From the NCBI GenBank assembly GCA_033063855.1, contig CP093831.1, positions 19,778,001-19,842,000 on the forward strand: a stretch of DNA of 64,000 nt, written 5' to 3'. This DNA comes from Smittia aterrima. Its lineage: Eukaryota; Arthropoda; Insecta; Diptera; Chironomidae. This document shows positions 22,693 to 32,929 of the stretch, piece after piece. The first letter of the stretch is position 1. Each line of letters begins with the position of its first letter. The notes under the pieces are model-generated. The model worked only from the letters and a program-made list of their open reading frames with translations. It ran no database searches and had not been told where the DNA came from. The position numbers and the translations under genes were made by a program.

Positions 22693-25600
22693 GCGCGCGA
22701 TTAGGCAAGATTTTAAACACAATTCATCTCTCCACTTTAACTTATTCTCCTTCCGACTCTGAACAAACTTTTCTTTGAAGACGACCAACCACAGCTAATC
22801 CAAGCACTTTAATTTCAAAGAAATTTAAATTAATGAGTTTTGATCGACTTTTCTTTTTCACTTGAAGATCTTTTTTATAAAAAAAAATTGAGGCTTGGAG
22901 GAAAGTGGAATTCATTACGCTCGTCTGGCGAAGGGTTCCGCAGAAAAAAAGTTTTGCGTAAATCCTTTTTCACACTTTAATGTTTTCTTATAGATTCCAA
23001 TCCTTAATTTCTATTTTATTATAATTAACTGTCGAGTGAAGGGGAAATCAAGATTGATTGTTTTAAAGCTTGGTCATAAGTCCCATAAAACCTATTAGCA
23101 TTAAGAAACCTTGCCGCGTTAAGCGTGCAAAGTTTTCAAAACTTTCAATATTAGACTTTAAGGCACAAACAAATTAACTTCAAGTATACTGAGAATTCAT
23201 TTGAGTTTTGATGAAAAGAAAACTTTGCTTCCGCTTCTGTTTCACTTAAAGAACAACCAAGTATACAAACTTTGAGTCTCTCCAAGGAGAGACATCGAGA
23301 GACACGAGTTCAAATCATTAAAAATACGATCAAATTTTCTGTTCGACGACGAGAAATGAGAAAAACCTTTGATATACGAATCAAATTATACGACACAAAA
23401 AGTGAGGGGAACGAGAACACTTTGTTTCTCATGCCTCTACATTATTGGCTAGCAATTTATGGAACAAGAGGGGTTGATTGGTATGGAAGAATGAGAAAAG
23501 TCTACAGGTTTAAAGTGCGATAAACGTTGCTACCTTCTTTCATCCAATGCTGGTAATCGAATCGACAGAAAACTTCAGTTTCAATTTATACGTAAAGCTT
23601 TCGCAGTTTACCGGCGAGAAATTTCCGCAATGCTTGCGAAAGCTCTCCTTTGATCAAAAGAAAGAAACAACAAGAAACCTTTCATTTCACTTCACAAGCA
23701 TTTTTAGATTGAAGTTGATAAAAAAAAATAAAGAAAAAATGTATACGAGAATACTGCAAAACAGTTGCGTTTCTAAAACAGTGGAAATTGAATATTTTGT
23801 AAGCGAGTATCGTTGTTTATTTTGATGATTAACAAACGAGAACCTTCTCTGCCATCATCAGAAGCTTTCGAAGGATGGAAAAGAAATCAAACAAACATTT
23901 GGATTCGCTAAATGATTAATGAAAGAAGAGAAAGCATCAACTTTTAATGGCATTCATTTCACTTTTCCTTTTCGTCTTTCCTTCGCGCTCTGCTTTTATT
24001 AGAGAATTAAACAATTTTTCTTAGGTCGTAAGATGAAACTTTCGTTTTTGCTTTCAACGCGTCATTTGGACGATGTAGAATGGCAAAAGAAATTAAGCTT
24101 CAATAGTTTTGTAAGCAGTAAAAATTATCCTCAAGCCATCTGGCGCTTTTCTCATCACACTTTTCCGCAGTAGAAACACAGAACTAAAAGGATGCTCACA
24201 GACTCATTCATACAAATAGAACATTTGCCCAAACAATTAGCCGCAAAGAAAGAAATCTACAAACGAGTATACGACGAGCAAATGAAGAAAATTTTAATTT
24301 CAATGTTTGAGCAAATTATACAATTTTAAACGAGTATCTAAAATAATATTTGATGTGTACTTAAACTAATTTTTCGATAAATAAAGAGAAATGATGAAAA
24401 ACAATCCATGACTTCATTAAAGCTTTTAGCACTTGTTGGTTATTTAAATTCACAGCAATCATCGTAGCAATTATCATGTGGTCGAGAATTTATCAAACAG
24501 TTTCCGTGGTTTACAGAAACTATTCCATAAGGTTGAAAAAAACTTTTTTGTTGTTTTAAAAAGTTATTTATATGGTTTCGAATAAGTTTAATTAATTGAA
24601 ACCAAGAACTTTGAGTCTCCTTGAAAACATCAATTGTTTGTTTGATGAACTTTATGTTCCCGCTTTTTGACTATTCGAACCTCCTCGAGATGAAAGTTTA
24701 ATTATATTTGAATTCGATTAAGGAAGTGAAACTCAACTTTACTTTACTTTCAAACAAACACCAAATGACAGAATTATTTAAAAGTTTTCCATTATTCACC
24801 AGACAGAAAATTTGAACTGTCTTAAGAAAAAGAACTGAACTTAGAGAACTGTCTTAAGATGAAGAAGAGCCATCGATGCAGTTGTCTTCTTGAAATTCAC
24901 AATGTGGAACGAATTCAATAAAGAAGATTATCGACAGTTCAGTGCACCAACTGCAAATCTCGATTGCGGAAGGAAGGAAGGAGAAAGGTTTCATGTTCAT
25001 TCAACGACAAAATGGCAAGCGAGCATACATCATTTTTAATAGAAATTGCATTTTCCGACAAGACAACAGTGAATTATTTTGTTTCAGAAGTTTGTCTTGG
25101 GGTTTCCATTTCTCTTGTGGTTGGCAAGCAAAGCTAAAGAGTCAGACGTTGTAGAAACTTTGCTTGTTACGTATAAATAAGAACTTAAGCAAAACTTTCT
25201 TGGTTTATGTGATAGAAAATCAGCTGATAACATCATCGAGTTATAATGCAAATTGCGATGTAAATGTGGAAATGTTGCGGAGGAAAAGTTTCACAATCGT
25301 TAAAGCTTTTTGAAGTTTCCATCTTCATGCAAAGAGTTTAGAAACTTTGTTGGAGGTCGTAAATTTTCGATAAAATTTATATTTTATAGCGTCTTGGCTT
25401 CTAAAACAATATAATAACTAATAAGTTTAGCTTAGAACGCAATGGAATCAAATCTTAAACAATTCTATGAATACTTTAATGTAAAGCAATTTGCTGTTTG
25501 CCGTAAAAGCTCTTGAGAAATGAGATTCAGCGCTACTTTATTAACGTCAAGTATGCGGAGCTTGTTCTATTTACAATCAAAAACATGCTTAGTTATCTTT

Positions 25601-26397
25601 TCGCGTGATTGAGGTTGAAGCCTTTCGACTCTGCAATGAAACCGTGATTTTCTTGCATTTTTGTGCAATTTTCTCGTGGAATTTTCTCAATATTTCATTT
25701 TTTCAACGAGTACTCTCCACTCACCGAATTTATGGACTTTAATAATAAAATGCTACCAAAGGGCACAGAAATATTAAATTTTACAAACTGTAAAACTTTC
25801 TCCATTCATTGCTACGAGAAGCAATTTGAACTGCAAAATACGACAGAATCTAAATCAGAAACGAAATGGCACAGAGAAAACAGAATCCTTCGAAACAAAG
25901 CCTTTTAAAAGCTTTTCCACAACGATTTCAACAAAAAAAAATTGTTACGTGAAATAATTAAAACAAAAATCTCTTTTAGTCAAATCACATTAGCACATAA
26001 ACATGATAGAGTCGTCCAAATGTAGTTGAATTATTACAAAATGGGTTATTCAATGAAAATAAATCGATACATTATAAGCTCGTAGAAGCTATAAAAAATA
26101 GATTTGATTAAATTTAAATTGAGCATCAATATAAAAGGCAAAACATCAAATGAAATTTTTAGTTAAAAGCTTCAATGTTCACGAAATGCAGAAGAAATTT
26201 AATTTACCAAACAATTTTGACGTCAACAAAAATTGTTCAAAAACTTCGACTAAGTAAAGTTTTCTCGAACATTTTCTACGAGTAGCATTGGCTTTAATAA
26301 AACTTTTTACAATAATATTTCGAGACTAAAACTTTTATTTCTTTACGAACCATCGAAACTTTTTAACTAAATGTTGTAGTGAAGTTTGAACTTTGAT
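22693..26397. other. About 3.7 kb with no recognised gene, probably exd 3' UTR and intergenic
   Basis: AT-rich sequence with only short, uncharacteristic open frames and no family motifs. The first part is probably the 3' UTR of extradenticle, whose PBX relatives have long 3' UTRs. I see no RNA gene or mobile element that I can support. Confidence 0.5.
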
Positions 26398-27663
26398 TCA
26401 CTCTCCATCAGAAACACTCCTTAGCAAACTGAAGTAGGAGATAGCCGTGGTCACAATCTGTAAAGAAAATTTTAAATCTCAAGTCTAATCGAATTTTGAT
26501 TTAGTACAAACCTTACTAAAGGTTTCAAGACAAACATCAGCAAAATTCATCGCGGTCAATCCTTTCCTCCTTTGAGCTCGTTTAATAACCAAGGTAAATT
26601 GCTTCTTCAACTTGTTGTCATCGATTCCTTCCCATCCACTGCTGAAAGCAGCGTCAGCAATATCAAGTCCTGAGTCGATTAATCGTTGGCCGAAGATGCA
26701 CTGCAAATAAACTTGACCAGCGATCATCCCAAGGTAAGGAATGTAAAAAAAGTAAGCTTCAGGAGGCGCTGTGCCTGTCGATAGTTGGAAAGCTACAAAA
26801 CACATAATTAAGGAGCTCATGACGAAACTTATCAGGAACGTAGGACCGTAAATATCTTGCAGTTTATCATAGTGTTTCAGGATATTGTTATGTTGGATTA
26901 TTAAACTTTTCAATTGATTTCTTTTCCTGCTGTTTGCTGTTAACCTGAATTCATTTAGGTCGATCTTTAGAACTTTCAGCTCCACCACAATCACTGTGAT
27001 GATAGCAAACAAAAGCGTATCCGACGCCAAAAGAGTCGCCAGATAATAAAATGAAACATAAACGACCCAGCCAAAAGCAAAAAGAAAGTTTTCTCGTCGA
27101 TATGGTTCAAATGGATACCAATAATCTGTTGTTAGTTTCATTGTACCGTAAAATAAAAATGGAAAAATCGGCTGAGCGATTGGCAAGAACAAAAAAATAA
27201 AAATTCCAGCGTAGATCTTAGAAGCTCGAAGGCAAGCATCAAGTTGTTTCTTCACACTCCGCTTTGCATGATTTTTGCTTTGATGCTCGTAAACACTTTT
27301 CAATTCTTGAATAATATTCCAAATCTTTCTTCTGTTAAAGTAAGTCACTGAACCTTTGCAAACAATGAGAGTAGCTGACGTTGCATTTGGAATCGCCATC
27401 ACAGCTTTATCAAAGTTCTCCAAATTGATGTAGCCGTAAACTAAGTACGAGACTACTGCCATCATCAAGCAAGTTTGATTAAATCTATAGTACACCATCA
27501 TAATGATATATTTCAATTTTTCCTTGAAACTCGCGTCACTCTCAAAAGGAACAAAATTTAAACAAAGAATCCGATGTAGAAATAAAGGAAAATTGAAGAA
27601 GGATTGAAAGTTTATTTCATCCAATGTTACATTGAACATTTTCACTTTGAAAAAACCTCCCAT
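26398..27663 (-). CDS. Odorant receptor (first of four)
   Basis: Exons 27663-26512 and 26457-26398 encode 403 residues, the usual size. Hydrophobic segments match the inverted seven-transmembrane insect receptor fold. The conserved C-terminal region is present: YFFYIPYLGMIAGQVYLQC, FGQRLIDSGLDIADAAFSSGW, then RAQRRKGLTAMNFADVCLETF before a 54-bp intron and the end IVTTAISYFSLLRS, as in many odorant receptors. Such subunits form ligand-gated cation channels with Orco in sensory dendrites. The start MGGFFKVKMF matches that of the neighbouring paralogue (MVDFFKVKMF). The ligand cannot be inferred. Confidence 0.92.
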
Positions 27664-28534
27664 TGTCAACGAAAACCGAAAAATCACTGATGTTCCTTGT
27701 TTTACAAGTTCACTAAATACTCGCTAGGCAAACTTTCGTTTTCATACATTATTTGATCTCCAAACATTTACACTAAAAAGGATTTCGTTCGTAAATGAGT
27801 TCCTCAAAACTTAGCTCAAAATGTTAATTGACAAATTAATTTACATTGATTGTTACGTTATTTCTAGTTTGAGTCACAACACATGGAAGCGTAGGTCGAC
27901 CTTTTGATTGAAAAGTTTGGGAAAATGATTTAAAAAGTTTCATTGAAAACTAATGTCTGAAAAGTTTGTAAAATCGATTAGATCATCTCTGAATATTTTG
28001 TGTGTTTAGGGTTAAAAAACTATTTGAGCGCTTTAACCATCCGAATTACGTTCTATCTAGAACTATGTTTCTGCTTTTAAAGCACCAACTGTTTCTTACT
28101 AATTCTCTCAAAAGTTGAAAAACATTTTCAGAAAATCTTTGTTTTAAGAGCTGAAACAAAAACAGAAGATTTTGATCTTTTCACACTAATTGAATAGTTT
28201 TTAGGTGTTAAAGCAAAATTTAAGAAAAATAAGCAAACAAAGAAATTGTGAATATTGTTACATGACAATGATAACAACACCGGCAAAAGATAGGCTATCC
28301 TGAATGAGCTTCAAGCTACCAGAAAGATCATTGAATGACCGTGATTAATAGCAGAGAATAAAATTCATTGTAAAGGTCTTAGATTTATTGTTATTTTAAT
28401 TGAACCCAATGAAATAAACTGTGGAGAGACCACAAAGGTAAATTTTTTTCTAACGAAATCTATTTCAGAATAATTGAATAAAGTCTTACATAATTAATAC
28501 ATGAAGTTTCTTTTATTATTGACAAAACTACAAA
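27664..28534. other. Spacer between the first and second odorant receptor genes
   Basis: About 870 bp of AT-rich DNA holding the upstream region of the first receptor and the 3' flank of the second. No open frame or repeat of note is seen. Confidence 0.5.
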
Positions 28535-28724
28535 CTAAGTAATAAGTTCTTCAACAGAAATACTCTTGAGTAGACTGAAGTATGAAACGGCTGTTGTTAC
28601 TATCTGTAGATAAAAAAAATTCAGAAGACCGGTCACAGGCGACCTGGTACAAGGATTTTTTCGTTTTTCGCTTTTCGGTATTAAATTTTCATATGTTCTA
28701 TTACAACTATCCCAACTATCCGCA

Positions 28725-28860
28725 ATATTATATTATATATTATATTATATTATATTATATTATATATTATATTATATTATATATTATATTATATTATATA
28801 TTATATTATATTATATTATATATTATATTATATTATATATTATATTATATTATATATTAT
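28725..28860. repeat. TATAT-type AT microsatellite
   Basis: About 135 bp built from TATAT and TATATAT units with irregular phase. It lies within the element at 28651-29420. Length is probably polymorphic and may be collapsed in assembly. Confidence 0.95.
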
Positions 28861-29380
28861 CTGTCTGTCTGTCCGTCCGTCTGTGAGCCATAAGTTGCCA
28901 TAAGTTTTTGTCTGTCTGTCTGTCTGTCCGTCAACTTATGGCAACTTGACAGACGGACAGACGGACAACTTATGGCAACTTATGGCAACTTGACAGACGG
29001 ACGGACGGACAACTTATGGCAACTTGACAGACGGACAACTTATGGCAACTTGACAGACGGACAGACGGACAACTTATGGCAACTTATGGCAACTTGACAG
29101 ACGGACAGACGGACAACTTATGGCAACTTATGGCAACTTGACAGACGGACAGACGGACAACTTATGGCAACTTATGGCAACTTATGGAAACTATGTCTGT
29201 CTGTCTATGAGCCATAAGTTGCCATAATTTTGCCATAAGTTGCCCGTTTGTACATCTGTCTGTCTGTCCATCCGTCTGTCCGACCGTCCGTCTGCGAGCC
29301 ATAAGTTGCCATAACTTTTTCTGCCATTAAATTGCCATAAATTTTTGTCTGTCCGTCCGGCTGTGAGCTGACAGACAGAC
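28861..29380. repeat. CTGT/GTCC tetranucleotide runs and inverted arrays of a CAACTTATGG-type unit
   Basis: Runs of CTGT and GTCC lead into several tandem copies (about 28932-29190) of CAACTTATGG followed by CAACTTGACAGACGGACAGA-type sequence. The complementary form (GCCATAAGTTGCCATAAG with CTGTCTGT) stands on both sides, at about 28886-28910 and 29206-29340. The whole block could fold into large cruciforms. Open frames across it (TDGQTDRQ-type) are repeat artefacts. Confidence 0.9.
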
Positions 29381-29850
29381 ATAGTGGCCACGATAAGGTT
29401 TTTTCTACGAAAAAATCCTTAAAAATGTTAGAAAACAATCAAAATTTAATTTATGACGAACTTTAATGAAAATTTCCAGAGAAACGTCAACGAATTTCAT
29501 AGCAGTCAATCCTTTTTTGGTCTGAGCTTTTTTAATGATGACAATAAATTGTTTCTTTAATTTGTTGTCGTCTATATCTTCCCATCCGCTGTTGAAAGCG
29601 GCATCCGCAATATCAAGTCCTGAATCGATTAATTGTTGGCCGTAGGTACATTGCAGATAAACTTGACCAGAAATCATTCCAAGGTAAGAAATGTAGAAGA
29701 AGTAAGTCTCAGTCGTCATAGTGTCCGTTGATAATTGGAATGCAACAAAACACATTATCAAAGAAGTCATGACGAAACTTATCAGAAATGAGGGACCGTA
29801 AATATTCTGCAGCTTATCACCAAGTTTTGATAGTTTGTTGTGATGAATTA

Positions 29851-30063
29851 GGGTGATTTACGTTGGGACAGACACGTACCCTCCGACAGACACTCACTAT
29901 TGTGAGCTTCCCTGACCAGCTAATTTTTTAATTTTCATTTTTCTGATCGCTTTAATTATTTAGCTTTCGGAAACTTGCAATGAAATTTTTCTCCGTGGTC
30001 AGGGAAGCTCACAATAGTGAGTGTCTGTCGGAGGGTACGTGTCTGTCCCAACGTAAATCACCC
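29851..30063. mobile_element. 213-bp MITE with 68-bp perfect terminal inverted repeats and TA duplication
   Basis: The ends begin GGGTGATTTACGTTGGGACA and are exact reverse complements of each other for 68 bp (29851-29918 and 29996-30063). A TA flanks each side (29849-29850 and 30064-30065). TA targeting and long inverted repeats point to Tc1/mariner-type mobilisation. The roughly 77-bp core is AT-rich and non-coding. The perfect inverted repeats suggest a young insertion. It lies in a coding exon and destroys the receptor. Confidence 0.95.
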
Positions 30064-30822
30064 TATCATGATTTTCAATTGATTTGCCTTCAAATGGTTT
30101 TCAACGAGCTTGAAGTTGTTTAAGTTGATTCTCAAAACCTTCAACTCTACTACGAGTACAGTAATGAAGGCGAACAGAAGCGTATCCGAGGCTAGCAAAG
30201 AAGCCAAGAAGTAAAACGCAACAAAAATTGACCATCCATAAGCGAAGAGAAAATTCTCTCGTTGGTATGGATCAAACGGATACCAATAATCAGCTGGAAG
30301 TTCCATTTTCCCGTAAATTAAAAATGGAAAAATCTTTTGTAATATGGGCAAGAAGCAACAAACGAAAACTCCAGCGTAGATCTTAGATGCACGAAGATAA
30401 GCCCCCAAATGTTTCTTCACACTTCTTGACATGATGTGATCTTTGCTCTGTTCCTCATAAACAATTTTTAGTTCTTGAATTATTTTCCAAATATTCCGAC
30501 GGTTGTAAAATGTCAAGACACCTTTGCTTAAGATGATGAAACTGGTGGTTGCGTTGGGAATTGCCATTACCGCTCTGGCAAAGTCTTCGTTGTTGTAACC
30601 TTGAAGCAAAAATGAAACGCCACCCCACAAAATACAAATTAAAATGAATCTGCTGTAGACGATCATGTAACATTTCTTTAAGTTTTGCCAGTAAGTCAAT
30701 TGACTGGCGAAAGGAGCAAAGCTCAAGCCAACTAAGCGATGACAAAATAAAGAAAAGTTGAAAAATGATTGAAATCTTATCTCTTCCAAATCAAACATTT
30801 TCACTTTAAAAAAATCTACCAT

Positions 30823-31564
30823 TGTCGTTGAATGTGAAAAAGAGACTGAAGACTTCTCAAACTTAGAGACGCCTAGGAAATGTGTGCTCTAATTTATTAA
30901 TTCGTTGATTGGTCTTATTGCATTTTTTATGTGAAAATTATTAATCCTCACGTTGGAGAGGTGAAACTAGAACCTTAAACTCAAGTATTAAAAAGATAAT
31001 GTCGTTTGTGCTTAGTGAAAAAAAAAATCTGTGATAGAAAGTCACTAGGTAGTAATTAGAAACGTAGGATAACAATAATCGCAAGGAAGTTTCATTTCTC
31101 AGTAAAATAAAATCGGCTGAACAATTCGCAAGAACAAATTAAAATTTCAGCGTAGATCTTTTTATTTCCTCCTTAATATTTCTTTGTGTGATAAAATTTC
31201 TACATCATTTGCTTAAGATAACAAAAGTCGTCGATGCATAGCTCTGTCAAAGTTTTTTTTTGTTTATGTATCCCTGATCTAAAGACGTTGCAAAAATAAA
31301 GAGTAGTTGATTCAGCAACCGTCGAACAGACTGATGAGGACTCGAGTCTTATGGTTATGACACTTTGAAAATTTGTGTTCTAATTTCATTTGTGGTTTTG
31401 TGATTTATACTTTGAAGGTTGAACAGAGCTTGTGTAAATTAAATTGAAATCACTCTCTCTAATAATTCAAATTTCAAATGAAGGAGATTGATCCTTTCCT
31501 TCATACCGTAAATTGGCCTTTTTGTAGAAATCCTTCCTACGCAGGTACCAGCATGTCTGAATAA
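30823..31564. other. Spacer upstream of the broken odorant receptor
   Basis: About 740 bp with no complete gene. A stretch at about 31075-31280 reads like worn minus-strand odorant receptor sequence (AAAATCGGCTGA and CAGCGTAGATCTT resemble parts of the first two genes), so it may hold a receptor remnant. Confidence 0.35.
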
Positions 31565-32826
31565 TTATGAGTATATATTTTGTAAAATCGTGAAGTACGA
31601 TCCGGTGCTTGCCAAAATCTGAAACGGAAATGTTTTAGTATAAAACGTTTTACAAGATTTTTGAACTCAATTACGGCTGTGTAATTTATCAGCGAAATGT
31701 CCCCAAACTTCATTGCCGTAAGTTGTTTTGACCTCTGGGATCGTCCCATAACTAAAATGATCATTTTCTTTTCTGTTATGTCCTCAATATCTTCCCAGCC
31801 ACAATCGTAAGCTCCGTCAGCAACACTAAGACTTGAGTCAATAATTTTTTGTCCAAAGTAGCAAAGAAAGAAAATTTGTCCAGCCATGACTAACAGAGAA
31901 GGAGCGTTGAACAAATATCCTTCCTTGAAGTTTGTCGCTGTTACCATTTGAAACAAAATGAAGCAAACGATTATAGAGCTGATAACAAAACAGTAGAGGA
32001 ACGTAAAACCATAAATGTTTTGTAACTTGTCGACGAAGCCAAGAAGTTTATTGTGACGATCGATCAAAACTTGAATGTTCTTCATTCTCTCTGTTTTTGG
32101 AATTTGTTTCAAACTCGAAAAGTCTTCTCGCAGCACTTCAAACTCCATCACAATCGCACTGATCAAACCATAGAGCAGCGAATCTGTTGCTAATAGCATC
32201 ACACTACAGTTCCAGCAGCAATAGTTGACCCAAAATACTGCCAACGGAAAAAGTGCTGGTCGATGAGCATCAAATGGGAACCAATAATGAACTGATAAGT
32301 CCATAGTCCCGTAAATAAGAAATATAATCAATGGAAATAATAATGCAAAATTGATAGCTACAACTGGAGTGGAGTAAACTTTTATCGCGAGAAGGTATTT
32401 GTACACGAAAGTTTTCAGATCATGTTTGAAATCACTCGCGGTCACACGTTCATGGTGCAATTCTTTAAGCTCTTGACAGATTTTCCAAATATCTTTCCGA
32501 TTCATTAAAAAGCTCAAGTTTTTGAGAAGAACGAGGAGCAAGGCGTTTGCATTTGCAACTGTCGACAAAGCCTTAAACGATCCAATGTTAATGATGCCAA
32601 ATGCTGCTATCATTGCAACTCCACACCCAAGAGCAAAAAGATTGTAGCAGAAATAAATTATTTTCAAAATGTACACAATCTTCTGCTTAACTGTTGCAGT
32701 CTCCAAGAGTGGCTCAAAGCTGAACAAGTAATAACGAAAAAGAAATTCCGGAAACTTTAAGAACAAATCGAAACTTATTTCTTCCTCGCGAGGATTGAGA
32801 ATTGACCGTAAGTAGTTTGCTGCCAT
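31565..32826 (-). CDS. Odorant receptor (third of four)
   Basis: Exons 32826-31675 and 31618-31565 encode 401 residues. The start is MAANYLRSILNPREEE; an upstream GTG frame extension lacks an ATG. The receptor pattern is clear: HYWFPFDAHRPALFPLAV in the middle, LLVMAGQIFFLCYFGQKI and SLSVADGAYDCGWEDI near the end, then SQRSKQLTAMKFGDISLINY. After the intron comes the classic C-terminus ILASTGSYFTILQNIYS. It pairs with the fourth receptor, with which it shares most residues and exact exon lengths, so they are a tandem duplication. The gene is intact, with no frameshift or stop. Confidence 0.93.
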
Positions 32827-32929
32827 CGTCCACAAAGTCACAACTGCAAATGAAATTCTTTCAAAGCAGAAGCTACAAAAAATTTATGCAGCGAATACTT
32901 TTCAATCAATGTAAGTTTAGAAATCTCTA

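Larger units (their letters stand above)
28651..29420. mobile_element. Repeat-rich non-autonomous element in the last intron of the broken odorant receptor
   Basis: The ends carry a perfect 14-bp inverted repeat, AAGGATTTTTTCGT at 28651-28664 and its complement at 29407-29420. The right end is also a hairpin (AAGGTTTTTTC-TAC-GAAAAAATCCTT), preceded by GTGGCCACGATAAGG. That layout matches the right end of the element at 1088-2704 (GCGGCCACAATAGGG plus hairpin), so the two look like relatives. The interior is almost all tandem repeats. No clear target duplication or transposase is seen. The paralogous intron is only 54 bp, which supports an insertion. Confidence 0.72.
28535..30822 (-). pseudogene. 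Odorant receptor gene broken by a MITE in its coding exon
   Basis: The N-terminal part runs from MVDFFKVKMF (30822) to QLKIMI at 30064. A 213-bp MITE then intervenes, and the frame resumes at 29848 with HHNKLSKLGDKLQNIYG and continues to 29462. A last exon at 28603-28535 encodes IVTTAVSYFSLLKS. On both sides of the MITE the sequence lines up with the first receptor gene without loss, and removing one TA copy restores frame. Translation as it stands stops two codons after the insertion point (GGG TGA). The last intron is swollen to about 860 bp by a second element. No other lesion is visible, so the break is probably recent and perhaps polymorphic. Confidence 0.9.

Noticed and set aside
28582..28893. 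Open frame with long Tyr/Ile runs (ILYYII) starting in the last exon region of the broken receptor
   Set aside because: It is a translation of the TATAT microsatellite and CTGT repeats, on the strand opposite to the receptor exon.
29191..29438. Minus-strand frames rich in TDRQTD and YGNLW
   Set aside because: They are translations of the CAACTTATGG/GACAGACGGA array within a non-coding mobile element.
29851..30063. MITE acting as a new intron that would rescue the odorant receptor
   Set aside because: No GT-AG pair near its ends restores the frame, and translation meets a stop two codons after the junction.
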